From Winogradskyella pacifica (GTDB lineage: Bacteria; Bacteroidota; Bacteroidia; Flavobacteriales; Flavobacteriaceae): a stretch of 64,000 nucleotides of DNA. Under the pieces are notes generated by a model. It was given only the letters and a program-made list of their open reading frames with translations, was not told the DNA's origin and made no database searches. This document shows, one piece after another, positions 1-8,555 of the stretch. Every line of letters begins with the position of its first letter. The first letter of the stretch is position 1. The stretch is from the NCBI RefSeq assembly GCF_013403915.1, contig NZ_JABFDI010000018.1, positions 21,249 to 85,248 of the forward strand, in the 5' to 3' direction. The position numbers and the translations under genes are program-made.

Positions 1-62
1 TTGACTGTAAGAGATGCCTTTGATATTTAAACGAACTAAACTCATAATTTATAAAACACAAA

Positions 63-172
63 GAACTGTTTAAATTTGGACTTTACCAACTGCATTGTGC
101 AGATTTGGTTAATTTCCTCTATACTTTCGATAAAACGCAAGTGAATAAGAGGAATCTAAATTTAAACAGTCC
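63..172. repeat. Long inverted repeat with inner hairpins (candidate small RNA or MITE)
   Basis: Arms of 16 to 18 bp at 63-80 and 155-172 are almost perfectly complementary (ACTGTTTAAATTT paired with AAATTTAAACAGT, extended by GGA/TCT including one G-U pair). Between them are two further hairpins: 85-109 (ACCAACTGCA against TGCAGATTTGGT with a 3-nt loop) and 114-154 (TTCCTCT against AGAGGAA, with an inner ACTT/AAGT). Together they fold as a three-way junction. It lies downstream of etfA, in the first 230 bases, which hold no gene. It could be a structured RNA, a 3' UTR element, or a 110-bp miniature element with terminal inverted repeats; no clear target duplication is visible. Confidence 0.5.
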
Positions 173-230
173 TTATTAATACCACATCCTTTTTTTATGA
201 ATTGGTATTCAATATTACAAGGTAATAAAA

Positions 231-1193
231 TTATGCGTTTGCAGCTTTAAAAGCCTTTAATTTTTCTATTAATTTAGGCACAACTTCAAATGCATCTCCT
301 ACAATTCCATAGTCTGCAGCCTTAAAGAAAGGCGCTTCCGGATCTGTATTTATTACCACTTTTACTTTTGAAGAGTTAATACCAGCCAAATGCTGAATCG
401 CTCCAGAAATACCAATAGCAATATAAAGGTTAGATGCAACAGGTTTTCCTGTTTGACCCACGTGTTCTCCATGTGGTCTCCATCCTAAATCTGATACAGG
501 TTTAGAACATGCCGTTGCTGCTCCTAAAACTTCTGCAAGTTCTTCAATCATTCCCCAGTTTTCCGGACCTTTTAATCCTCTACCACCAGAAACAACGATT
601 TCCGCATCTGCAATACTTACTTTATCTGTTGCTTTATCTACAGACTCAACTTTTACCCCAGATTCTGGAATTGAAGGTGAAAAATCTTCTATTGACGCAT
701 TGCCGCCCGACTCTACCAATCCGAATGAATTATTAGATAAACCAACAATTTTTACATCCGTAGCTATTTCTGTATTGGCAAATGCTTTATTTGTAAATGC
801 CGAATGTTTTACTGTAAACGGCGATACGTTAGATGGTGCTGCAACCACATTAGACACATAACCAGCATCTAAACCTACTGCTAACAATGGTGCTAAATAT
901 TTACTATTGGCGCTTGCACTAACGACAACCACTTTTGATCCTTCATTTTTTGCAGCATCTTCTAAGATACCTGCATATTTTTTAGCGTTAAATGCTTTTA
1001 AAGATTCGTCTTTTACCAAAAGCACTTTAGAGGCTCCGTAGTTACCAAGCTCTTCTGCATTATCCGCATTAATAGCCACAGCAGTTACTGAAGTTCCCAT
1101 TTGGTCTGCAACCGCTTTAGCATAAGACACAACTTCTAAAGCCGCCTTTTTAAATTTTCCGTTTTCGGATTCTGTATATACTAGAATTGACAT
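231..1193 (-). CDS. etfA: Electron transfer flavoprotein, alpha subunit
   Basis: EtfA binds FAD and, with EtfB, carries electrons from acyl-CoA and related dehydrogenases to the quinone pool through ETF:quinone oxidoreductase. The protein has 320 residues, the usual length. Residues 1-190 form the N-terminal Rossmann-like domain. Residues 200-320 are the conserved FAD domain, with SGGRGLKGPENW at 202-213, GQTGK at 246-250, GISGAIQHLAG at 261-271 and NTDPEAPFF at 282-290, followed by ADYGIVGD. It lies 82 bp downstream of etfB in the same orientation, so the two are probably one operon. The FAD motifs are intact and the identification is firm. Confidence 0.97.
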   Translation of the reverse strand: MSILVYTESENGKFKKAALEVVSYAKAVADQMGTSVTAVAINADNAEELGNYGASKVLLVKDESLKAFNAKKYAGILEDAAKNEGSKVVVVSASANSKYLAPLLAVGLDAGYVSNVVAAPSNVSPFTVKHSAFTNKAFANTEIATDVKIVGLSNNSFGLVESGGNASIEDFSPSIPESGVKVESVDKATDKVSIADAEIVVSGGRGLKGPENWGMIEELAEVLGAATACSKPVSDLGWRPHGEHVGQTGKPVASNLYIAIGISGAIQHLAGINSSKVKVVINTDPEAPFFKAADYGIVGDAFEVVPKLIEKLKAFKAANA

Positions 1194-1222
1194 AATATTT
1201 TTTAAAATTTAAAATTTCAAGC

Positions 1223-1271
1223 ACCAAATCCCAAAGACTGAGCGATTGGATTTTGGAATTTGAGATTTGGT
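1223..1271. repeat. Imperfect hairpin between etfB and etfA
   Basis: ACCAAATC at 1223-1230 pairs with GATTTGGT at 1264-1271, with an inner CCAAA/TTTGG. A run of T follows on the plus strand. In the direction of the etf genes it sits between the two cistrons and may tune the EtfB:EtfA ratio or protect the upstream message. This function is inferred from position only. Confidence 0.4.
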
Positions 1272-1275
1272 TTTT

Positions 1276-2022
1276 TTATATAACTTTAGCTTCGTTATGA
1301 AGTAAGTTTACTAATTCGTCTATATTATCGGCATCAACCAATTTAACGGCACCCTTAGGAGCTGGTTTTTCAAAACTCACTGCCTTAGTTTCTGCATTAA
1401 CATCTGTAGGCTCTACAACCGTTAACGGTTTTTTACGCGCCATCATAATACCTCTCATATTAGGAATACGAAGATCACTTTCTTCAACTAATCCTTTTTG
1501 ACCACCAATAACTAAAGGTAATGAGGTACTAACCGTTTCTTTACCTCCATCAATTTCCCTAACAGCTTTTGCGTTGGTTCCATCAACTTCTAAACTAATA
1601 CAATTGGCAACAAAATTAGCACCAATCATTCCTGCTAACATGCCAGGAACCATGGCTCCATTATAATCAATAGATTCTCTACCTGCAATAACTAAATCGT
1701 AACCACCATCATTAACAACTTTGGCTAATTGTCTTGCAACCGCATAACCGTCAGTAGCTGGTGTATTTACTCTAATCGCTGAATCAGCTCCTATAGCTAA
1801 AGCTTTTCTTAAAGTTGGCTCAGTTTCTGCTCCTCCAACATTAACAACATCTACACTTGCACCTTGTTTTTCTTTAAACCACATAGCGCGTGTAAGACCA
1901 AACTCATCATTAGGATTAATAACATACTGAACACCGTTAGTGTCAAACTTTGTATCTCCATCTGTAAAATTAATCTTCGATGTGGTATCAGGTACATGAC
2001 TAATACATACTAATATTTTCAT
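1276..2022 (-). CDS. etfB: Electron transfer flavoprotein, beta subunit
   Basis: EtfB is the partner of EtfA in the soluble ETF heterodimer; the beta subunit usually holds AMP. The protein has 248 residues, typical for the family. Visible family features are the N-terminal KILVCISHVPDT, the VVNVGGAETEPTLRKALAIGADSAIRV segment around residues 60-85, the nucleotide-loop segment VIAGRESIDYNGAMVPGMLAG around 112-132, and the REIDGG turn near 156. It is the first gene of the etfBA operon. A 22-bp perfect palindrome lies about 60 bp upstream of the start and is a good candidate for an operator. Confidence 0.97.
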   Translation of the reverse strand: MKILVCISHVPDTTSKINFTDGDTKFDTNGVQYVINPNDEFGLTRAMWFKEKQGASVDVVNVGGAETEPTLRKALAIGADSAIRVNTPATDGYAVARQLAKVVNDGGYDLVIAGRESIDYNGAMVPGMLAGMIGANFVANCISLEVDGTNAKAVREIDGGKETVSTSLPLVIGGQKGLVEESDLRIPNMRGIMMARKKPLTVVEPTDVNAETKAVSFEKPAPKGAVKLVDADNIDELVNLLHNEAKVI

Positions 2023-2084
2023 ATAAAATAATTTATTTTAAACGTCTTATTCTTGAGTACGAAGATAAAAATAATAATTTGAAT

Positions 2085-2106
2085 TTTACTATGCATGCAT
2101 AGTAAA
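2085..2106. promoter_or_regulatory. 22-bp perfect palindrome, candidate operator
   Basis: The half-site TTTACTATGCA is followed directly by its exact reverse complement, centred between 2095 and 2096. It lies about 60 bp upstream of etfB and 230 bp upstream of the E1-beta gene. A gapless palindrome of this length with little T-tail suggests the site of a dimeric repressor, for example of the TetR or MarR family, rather than a terminator. No such regulator is encoded in the window. Confidence 0.6.
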
Positions 2107-2307
2107 TATTTGAAAAATTCATTTTTTCTGTATTAAACTATTGATTTTTCAAAAATTTGAAGATTTTTTGCTGATTCTATTACAATTTAATCTTTCTACA
2201 TTTTAAAAGTCTTAGTTAAAAATCAAATAAATCAGAAAAAACATAAAGCTTCAAAATATTTTCTTTTTTCACCTTAAATTTAATGTCATTATATAGTCTA
2301 GAATTAT

Positions 2308-2315
2308 TATTTTTG
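2308..2315 (+). promoter_or_regulatory. Bacteroidota -7 promoter element
   Basis: TATTTTTG matches the TAnnTTTG consensus exactly, 23 bp before the ATG of the E1-beta gene. A clear -33 TTG at the expected spacing is not visible. Confidence 0.55.
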
Positions 2316-2337
2316 TTTTTCGAATAAAAATTAGAAA

Positions 2338-3315
2338 ATGAAGACAATTCAATTTAGAGAAGCTATTTGTGAAGCCATGAGCGAGGAAATGCGCAGAGAT
2401 GAAAGTGTTTATCTTATGGGTGAAGAAGTAGCAGAATATAATGGTGCATACAAGGCATCTAAAGGTATGTTAGATGAATTTGGCGCTAAGCGCGTTATTG
2501 ACACTCCTATTGCAGAACTTGGTTTTGCTGGTATTGCTATTGGATCTACCATGACAGGAAACCGTCCTATTGTAGAATACATGACGTTTAACTTCTCTCT
2601 GGTTGGTATTGACCAAATTATAAATAATGCGGCTAAAATTAGACAAATGTCTGGTGGGCAATTTAAATGCCCAATCGTGTTTAGAGGCCCAACAGCTTCT
2701 GCTGGTCAATTAGGAGCAACACACTCACAAGCTTTTGAAAACTGGTTTGCTAACACTCCAGGACTTAAAGTTGTTGTACCTTCAAATCCTTATGATGCTA
2801 AAGGTTTATTAAAATCTGCGATTAGAGATGACGATCCCGTTATTTTTATGGAAAGCGAGCAAATGTATGGTGATAAAGGCGAAGTACCAGAAGGAGAATA
2901 TGTAATTCCTATTGGAGTTGCTGAAATTAAGCGTGAAGGAACAGATGTTACTATCGTATCTTTTGGTAAAATCATCAAAGAAGCCTATAAAGCTGCTGAC
3001 GAATTAGAAAAAGAAGGTATTTCTTGTGAGATCATCGATTTAAGAACTGTTCGTCCTATGGATAGAGCTGCAATTTTAAAATCTGTAAAGAAAACCAATC
3101 GTTTAGTTGTTTTAGAAGAAGCATGGCCTTTTGGAAATGTTGCCACTGAAATTACGTACTTAGTACAATCTGAAGCATTTGATTATTTAGATGCTCCAAT
3201 AATTAAAATAAATACGGCAGATACTCCTGCACCTTATTCACCTGTATTATTAGCAGAATGGCTACCAAATAGCGATGATGTTGTTAAAGCAGTAAAAAAA
3301 GTGATGTATAAATAA
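2338..3315 (+). CDS. pdhB: Pyruvate dehydrogenase complex E1 component, beta subunit
   Basis: This is the beta subunit of the thiamine-diphosphate-dependent E1 enzyme, which decarboxylates pyruvate (or a related 2-oxo acid) and acylates the E2 lipoyl group. The protein has 325 residues, the usual length. The N-terminal pyrimidine-binding domain carries GEEVAEYNGAYKASKG (residues 28-43), whose Glu contacts the cofactor, and TPIAELGFAGIAIGS. The transketolase C-terminal domain begins near residue 200, with EIIDLRTVRPMD and EEAWPFGN. The gene stands alone; the alpha subunit is not adjacent, as is common in Flavobacteriaceae. A branched-chain 2-oxo acid dehydrogenase subunit is the main alternative, but similarity to PdhB is strong. 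Confidence 0.9.
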   Translation: MKTIQFREAICEAMSEEMRRDESVYLMGEEVAEYNGAYKASKGMLDEFGAKRVIDTPIAELGFAGIAIGSTMTGNRPIVEYMTFNFSLVGIDQIINNAAKIRQMSGGQFKCPIVFRGPTASAGQLGATHSQAFENWFANTPGLKVVVPSNPYDAKGLLKSAIRDDDPVIFMESEQMYGDKGEVPEGEYVIPIGVAEIKREGTDVTIVSFGKIIKEAYKAADELEKEGISCEIIDLRTVRPMDRAAILKSVKKTNRLVVLEEAWPFGNVATEITYLVQSEAFDYLDAPIIKINTADTPAPYSPVLLAEWLPNSDDVVKAVKKVMYK

Positions 3316-3340
3316 ATAAAAAGCAAATATCTGCGTTTAG

Positions 3341-3396
3341 TAAACTTCATTCGTAACCCTCTAACTTATGTTTAGCACGGTTGTTGATGAAGTTTA
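3341..3396 (+). terminator. Terminator-like hairpin just before the next gene
   Basis: TAAACTTCAT (3341-3350) pairs perfectly with ATGAAGTTTA (3387-3396), and a T-run follows on the plus strand. It ends about 9 bases before the ATG at 3406, so it may terminate pdhB transcription or act as an attenuator or RNA cap for the downstream gene. Confidence 0.5.
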
Positions 3397-3405
3397 TTTT
3401 TTAAT

Positions 3406-5916
3406 ATGAAACTAAAACTACTTATCCCATTTATTGTTCTTGGAATTTTTTCTGCTATGGCTCAGACCAAAGTTAGCGGTCACGTTTTTGATGAAAACAA
3501 CGTACCAATTCCATTTGCCAATGTATTATTTAAAGGTTCTACAGAAGGTACGATTACCAATGAAGACGGTAAATTCTATTTAGAATCCGATAACAGTTGG
3601 GATAACTTAATCGTTTCTTTTATTGGTTTTGAAATCCTAGAAGTGCCCCTCACTAAACCCGTTAGTTACGATTTAAAATTCATTCTTAAGGAGGAAGCCT
3701 CATCGCTAGATGAAGTACTTATTGTTACAGGAAAGCAATCCAAAAAAGCATCGGAGAATCCAGCAATTAGAATTCTTAAAAAGATATGGGAACGCAAACG
3801 CCAAAATGGCTTAAGTCAGTTTAAGCAATACGAGTACGACCAGTACGAAAAAGTAGAATTTGACCTCAACACTATTGATAGTGCTCTAATAAAAAGTAAG
3901 CTTTTTAAGGGTATGGAATTCGTTTTTAATGAAGTTGATACCTCTAATGTTACAGGAAAAACCTACTTACCTATTTTCTTAAATGAATCTGTAAAGAAAA
4001 TATCGGGAGATAATATCCTTAACAAGGAACATGAAGATTTAAAAGGTAATAAAAACTCAGGGTTCAGCAATAACCAAACTATTATAGATTTTATAGACGA
4101 CCTCTATTCTGAATATAATGTTTATAATAATTACTTAAAATTTTTCGATAAAAGCTTTGTAAGTCCATTAAGCAGAACAGGAGTTCAAACTTATAACTAC
4201 GTATTATCCGATAGTGCTTTTATAGACAACAAATGGTGCTACAACATTATTTATTACCCTAGACGAAAAAACGAATTGACTTTTAAAGGTGATTTTTGGG
4301 TGAATGATTCTACATATGCTATTAAAGAAATTAATCTTCAAGCCTCAAAAAGCGCTAATATCAACTGGGTTAAGGAAATTTATATAGAACAAGAGTTTGA
4401 AGTATTAAACGATTCTGTATTTCTTATAAAACGCGATTATTTCCTTTCGGATTTCGCCATGAATAAAAAGGAAATGTCTAGAGGTGTTTATGGAAAACGA
4501 ACAACTATCTATGACAATTATAAATTTGATGAACCTAAAGATCCTAAGTTTTATGATAAGGTTGTTTATAATTACGATGAAGATGTATACAACCGAGAAG
4601 ATGATTTTTGGCAAAATAACAGACTTGAAGCTTTAAGTAAAGATGAAAAAGGGGTTTACAAAATGTTGGACACCCTTAAAACGGTTAAAAAATTTAAACG
4701 TATTTATAATTTAGCGAGCATTCTTGGATCGGGTTATATAGAATTTCCGAGTTTAAATCTCGATTACGGTCCTATTTTTTCAACCTTTGGTTATAACGAG
4801 GTTGAAGGTGTGCGATTACGAACAGGCGGAAGAACTTACTTTGGTCCTAACGATTTATGGCGAATTGAAGGTTTCCTAGCTTATGGTTTTAACGATGATA
4901 AATTTAAATACGGAATTTCTGGGAAGTGGTTATTAGACAAACGCAGTCGTTTAACTATTTTTGGAGGTAATAGGCGCGATATTGAACAAATTGGAGCAAG
5001 CTTAACGAGTTCTTCAGATGTTTTAGGTCGTAGTTTAGCATCATCAGCCGTCATTGGTACCGGAACAAATGATAAGCTTTCAAATATTAATTTGACTAAT
5101 TTTGGAGCCTCTATAGAGCCTTCTCGAAATTTTGAAGTACGTATAGACGGTAGCTTCCGTACTATAAGTTCAGCCTCATCGACATTTAGTTTAGATTACG
5201 ATGACCCGGAAGCTTTATCTGGAGTCTCATCTGAAATAAAACAATTTGAATCGCGACTATCTTTAGGCTATTTTCCAAAACGTCAAATGACAGGTTTCGG
5301 GGTCGAACGAAAACATAAGAATGATAATTTCGCTAGACTTTTTGCACAAGTTAGTCGTGGAGATCGCGACTGGTTTGATAGTGACTTTGACTATACCAAA
5401 GTTCAGTTTTCATATATACAACCATGGCAAGTTGGTGGTTTTGGTAGATTAGTTACCTCTGTAGAACTCGGTAAAACATTTGGAGAAGTGCCTTTAGGAT
5501 TGTTGAGTGTTGTTCCTGGTAACCAATCTTATTTTTCAATATACAATACGTTTACACAATTAGATTATTACGAGTTTGTTACAGACACGTATAGTTCTGT
5601 TCATTTGGAGCATAATTTTAATGGTCGTATTTTTTCTCGCATTCCCTTCTTAAAAAAATATAACTTAAGAGCTATTTTAGGATTAAGAGGTGTTTGGGGA
5701 GAATTGTCTATTGAAAATGCAACTTTAAACAGCACAGGTAATCTAATGGAAATTCCTTTAGTCGCCCCAGATACCCGTATGTATTACGAATATAGTTTTG
5801 GTGTGGCTAACATTTTTAAAGTGTTGCGTTTAGACTTCAACTTTAGAGGAAATTATTTAGACCGACCAGACGCCAGGCCATTTGGTATTACAGGTAGTTT
5901 TGGGTTTTATTTCTAA
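3406..5916 (+). CDS. DUF5686 / carboxypeptidase-like regulatory domain outer-membrane protein
   Basis: This 836-residue protein has a cleavable signal peptide (residues 1-19, ending AMAQ). A carboxypeptidase-regulatory-like beta-sandwich follows (about 20-105: KVSGHVFDENNVPIPFANVLF and a TNEDGKFYLES turn). The large C-terminal part is rich in aromatic, alternating-polarity strands typical of an outer-membrane barrel and ends GITGSFGFYF, with a terminal Phe. This layout is known in Bacteroidota as the DUF5686 family, whose function is not established; it lacks a TonB plug. The terminator-like hairpin just upstream leaves very little 5' leader. I see no partner gene that would suggest a substrate. 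Confidence 0.85.
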   Translation: MKLKLLIPFIVLGIFSAMAQTKVSGHVFDENNVPIPFANVLFKGSTEGTITNEDGKFYLESDNSWDNLIVSFIGFEILEVPLTKPVSYDLKFILKEEASSLDEVLIVTGKQSKKASENPAIRILKKIWERKRQNGLSQFKQYEYDQYEKVEFDLNTIDSALIKSKLFKGMEFVFNEVDTSNVTGKTYLPIFLNESVKKISGDNILNKEHEDLKGNKNSGFSNNQTIIDFIDDLYSEYNVYNNYLKFFDKSFVSPLSRTGVQTYNYVLSDSAFIDNKWCYNIIYYPRRKNELTFKGDFWVNDSTYAIKEINLQASKSANINWVKEIYIEQEFEVLNDSVFLIKRDYFLSDFAMNKKEMSRGVYGKRTTIYDNYKFDEPKDPKFYDKVVYNYDEDVYNREDDFWQNNRLEALSKDEKGVYKMLDTLKTVKKFKRIYNLASILGSGYIEFPSLNLDYGPIFSTFGYNEVEGVRLRTGGRTYFGPNDLWRIEGFLAYGFNDDKFKYGISGKWLLDKRSRLTIFGGNRRDIEQIGASLTSSSDVLGRSLASSAVIGTGTNDKLSNINLTNFGASIEPSRNFEVRIDGSFRTISSASSTFSLDYDDPEALSGVSSEIKQFESRLSLGYFPKRQMTGFGVERKHKNDNFARLFAQVSRGDRDWFDSDFDYTKVQFSYIQPWQVGGFGRLVTSVELGKTFGEVPLGLLSVVPGNQSYFSIYNTFTQLDYYEFVTDTYSSVHLEHNFNGRIFSRIPFLKKYNLRAILGLRGVWGELSIENATLNSTGNLMEIPLVAPDTRMYYEYSFGVANIFKVLRLDFNFRGNYLDRPDARPFGITGSFGFYF

Positions 5917-5953
5917 AAAAAAAGGATTTACGTTTTGTAAATCCTTTTTTTTT
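5915..5953. terminator. Bidirectional terminator
   Basis: A-run, GGATTTAC, 5-nt loop, GTAAATCC, T-run. It serves both the plus-strand DUF5686 gene and the minus-strand cysM gene that converge here. Confidence 0.9.
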
Positions 5954-5973
5954 TAGAAAATGTATTTAAAATT

Positions 5974-6852
5974 TTACTCAAATAAATCAGAGGATAAATA
6001 ACGATCTCCTCTATCGCAAATAATACAAACTACGATTCCGCTCTCTAATCCGTCTACTAATTTTAGAGCTGCAGCTGTAGCACCTCCACTACTCATGCCT
6101 GCGAGTATGCCTTCTTCTTTTGCTAATCGCCGTGTCATTACTATAGCTTCATCTTTGCTAACTTCAATAGTTTGATCGACTTTAGACGCATCAAATATTT
6201 TAGGTAAATATTCTATTGGCCATTTTCTAATACCAGGTATTTTAGAGCCATCGGTTGGTTGTACACCTACAATTTTCACCTCAGCGTTTTGTTCTTTCAA
6301 AAAGGTAGAGGTTCCCATTATGGTTCCTGTCGTTCCCATTGAAGACACAAAATGCGTAATTGTACCTTCAGTATCTCTCCAAATTTCAGGACCTGTGGTT
6401 TTGTAATGTGCTTTCCAATTATCATCATTACCAAATTGATTGAATGAAAAATAACCCTCATTTTCAACCTTGTTTATAGCATAGTCTCTCGCGCCTTCAA
6501 TACCATCAGGATGCAATGTAACTGTTGCGCCATAAGCACGCATCGTTTGCACACGTTCTTTAGTGGCTGTATCTGGCATTACAAGTTCTATATTCAACTT
6601 ATAAATACTCGCAATCATAGCAAGCGCAATTCCTGTGTTACCACTAGTAGCTTCAATTAATTTTGATGATGCATCAATTTGTTTAGAGTCTAGAGCACTT
6701 TTAATCATATTGTAAGCGGCTCTATCCTTTACGCTACCTCCAGGATTATTTCCTTCGAGTTTAAAATACAAACTCACATTAGGATTGCTATTTAATGCTA
6801 TTGATTTAACTAAAGGAGTATTTCCAATGCGATCTATTAAGGTCTTATTCAT
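5974..6852 (-). CDS. cysM: Cysteine synthase (O-acetylserine sulfhydrylase)
   Basis: This PLP enzyme makes cysteine from O-acetylserine and sulfide. The protein has 292 residues, close to CysM-type enzymes. The PLP lysine is K42 in GGSVKDRAAYNM, the substrate loop TSGNTG is at 69-74, and the glycine-rich phosphate-binding loop is near residue 170 (SSMGTTGTIMGTS). The C-terminal GMSSGGATAAAL is also present. The start codon follows the stop of the serine acetyltransferase gene by one base (TAATATG), so the two are translationally coupled and supply and consume O-acetylserine. CysK versus CysM is judged from length and general similarity only. Confidence 0.92.
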   Translation of the reverse strand: MNKTLIDRIGNTPLVKSIALNSNPNVSLYFKLEGNNPGGSVKDRAAYNMIKSALDSKQIDASSKLIEATSGNTGIALAMIASIYKLNIELVMPDTATKERVQTMRAYGATVTLHPDGIEGARDYAINKVENEGYFSFNQFGNDDNWKAHYKTTGPEIWRDTEGTITHFVSSMGTTGTIMGTSTFLKEQNAEVKIVGVQPTDGSKIPGIRKWPIEYLPKIFDASKVDQTIEVSKDEAIVMTRRLAKEEGILAGMSSGGATAAALKLVDGLESGIVVCIICDRGDRYLSSDLFE

Positions 6853-6853
6853 A

Positions 6854-7642
6854 TTACTTTTTTAATTTTGAAAAAATTTCAACCTGATGTTTATGAGTTA
6901 CTACAGAGTTTTCAGGAACAGACTCTGTTAACCACGTGTTACCACCAATCACACTATTTTTTCCAATAATAGTATTACCTCCCAAAATTGTTGCATTAGC
7001 ATATATGGTGACATTTTGCTCAATAGTTGGATGACGCTTCGTATTTTGATGCTGCTTTTTAACCGTTAGAGCACCTAAAGTTACGCCTTGATACACCTTA
7101 ACGTTATTATGTATTTCTGTAGTTTCCCCAATAACCACTCCGGTACCATGATCTATAAAAAAAGAGTCACCAATAGTGGCACCAGGATGTATATCTATCC
7201 CAGTAATAGAATGGGCATACTCGGTCATTAACCTTGGTATTAATGGCAGATTCAATTTAAAAAAGACTCTTGCCATTCTATAAATTGAAATTGCAAAGAA
7301 CCCTGGATAAGCTAAATATATTTCTTCTATGGATTTCGATGCTGGGTCATTGTTAAAAATCGCTTCAGCATCCTTTTTTAAACTGCAATATAAATCGGGA
7401 ATGTTTTCTTTAAAATCACTCCAAAGTTTACAAGGCTTATTCTTAATATCCGGACATGCCCTATTTCTAATCGCAATAAACAATATTTCCAATTGCTGCA
7501 ATGCCAATTCGGCATCCGTATCACAATCATAAAAAGCTTTAAAAAGCAGTTTTGTGAACCGTTGCGACTCTTCTTTTAAAGTCATCGAAACCTTAATTAT
7601 TTCCTTGTGCTCATTTATGACCTTTACTACGTTCAAATTCAT
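6854..7642 (-). CDS. cysE: Serine O-acetyltransferase
   Basis: The enzyme acetylates serine with acetyl-CoA, the first step of cysteine synthesis. It has 262 residues. An alpha-helical N-terminal domain (1-140) precedes a left-handed beta-helix of hexapeptide repeats (about 150-245). The family block DIHPGATIGDSFFIDHGT is followed by GVVIGETTEI and the YQGVTLGAL turn, and includes the catalytic His/Asp region. The N-terminal half is longer than in short EpsC forms, as is usual in Flavobacteriaceae. It is the first gene of the cysE-cysM pair. Confidence 0.93.
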   Translation of the reverse strand: MNLNVVKVINEHKEIIKVSMTLKEESQRFTKLLFKAFYDCDTDAELALQQLEILFIAIRNRACPDIKNKPCKLWSDFKENIPDLYCSLKKDAEAIFNNDPASKSIEEIYLAYPGFFAISIYRMARVFFKLNLPLIPRLMTEYAHSITGIDIHPGATIGDSFFIDHGTGVVIGETTEIHNNVKVYQGVTLGALTVKKQHQNTKRHPTIEQNVTIYANATILGGNTIIGKNSVIGGNTWLTESVPENSVVTHKHQVEIFSKLKK

Positions 7643-7779
7643 ACTTAAATAACTCTTTTAAAAGACGTATAATTATAGTATCCATTACAGACTGAACGAA
7701 TTTAGTGAAACAAATTGAACAAGAAAAGAAGACTGTCTAAATTGATAACAATTCAATAAACCACTATACAAATAATTAA

Positions 7780-7809
7780 TTGTCTAACTCGTACAATATA
7801 TTATCTTTG
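7780..7809 (+). promoter_or_regulatory. Promoter of the inorganic pyrophosphatase gene
   Basis: A TTG -33 element at 7780-7782 is followed after 19 bases by TATCTTTG at 7802-7809, an exact match to the Bacteroidota TTG-N17-23-TAnnTTTG consensus. Transcription would start near 7815, giving a leader of about 70 nt. Confidence 0.75.
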
Positions 7810-7882
7810 CGGAACTTAAATTTTAACAGAGAATATAATAATGGTTCTAAGTAAATTAGAACTCCCAAATACAAATTAAAAC

Positions 7883-8410
7883 ATGTCAGAATCAGAAGAA
7901 TTAACTTTCGATGTACTAATTGAAATACCTAAAGGAAGTCGTAATAAATATGAATACGATTTCACATTACACAAAATAAGATTTGACCGCATGCTTTTTT
8001 CATCTATGATGTATCCAGGTGATTATGGCTTTATTCCAGAAACTTTAGCTTTAGATAGTGATCCTTTAGACGTTTTAGTATTAGGACACCAACCTACATA
8101 CCCAATGGTAGTTATGGAAGTAAGACCTATTGGTGTTTTCCATATGACAGATGAAAAAGGACCAGATGAAAAAATTATCTGTGTACCTGTTTCAGATCCT
8201 ATCTGGAGTAACAATAGAGATATAAGTGATTTAAATCCTCACAGACTTAAAGAAATTGAGCACTTTTTCCGTGTATACAAAGATTTAGAGAAAAAGAAAG
8301 TTGATGTTGGTGGATGGGGAGATGCTGAAGAAGCTGTGAAAATTTATCACGAATGTATTCAACGTTACGATGAAAGTGAACATAAAAAGAAACGCACTTT
8401 TACGATTTAA
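7883..8410 (+). CDS. ppa: Soluble inorganic pyrophosphatase (family I)
   Basis: It hydrolyses pyrophosphate to phosphate in the cytoplasm with Mg2+. The protein has 175 residues, normal for bacterial family I. It shows the signature DSDPLDVLVLG with the metal-binding aspartates, the upstream KYEYD and YPGDYGFIPETLA segments, and a later DLNP segment. A strong promoter and a downstream terminator suggest its own transcript. The next gene is a membrane pyrophosphatase, so the two forms of the same activity sit side by side. Confidence 0.97.
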   Translation: MSESEELTFDVLIEIPKGSRNKYEYDFTLHKIRFDRMLFSSMMYPGDYGFIPETLALDSDPLDVLVLGHQPTYPMVVMEVRPIGVFHMTDEKGPDEKIICVPVSDPIWSNNRDISDLNPHRLKEIEHFFRVYKDLEKKKVDVGGWGDAEEAVKIYHECIQRYDESEHKKKRTFTI

Positions 8411-8453
8411 CATCCTTATTCAGGAATCTAAAGTTTTTAAGTAAAAAACTATT

Positions 8454-8489
8454 AAAAAAGCAATATCATTCAAATGATATTGCTTTTTT
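8454..8489 (+). terminator. Rho-independent terminator after ppa
   Basis: A 17-bp self-complementary stem (A6-GCAATATCATT against AATGATATTGC-T6) with a very short loop and T-tail lies between ppa and hppA. Confidence 0.9.
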
Positions 8490-8555
8490 CGTAAAAATAT
8501 GATTCATTTTACTACATTTACCTAGCTAATAACTAACTAAATTAAATATTATAAT

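Larger units (their letters stand above)
2023..2337. promoter_or_regulatory. Divergent intergenic region etfB / pdhB
   Basis: These 315 bases separate the minus-strand etfBA operon from the plus-strand E1-beta gene. They hold the perfect palindrome at 2085-2106 and a consensus -7 element for the plus-strand gene at 2308-2315. The rest is AT-rich, without an ORF or other clear structure. Confidence 0.7.
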
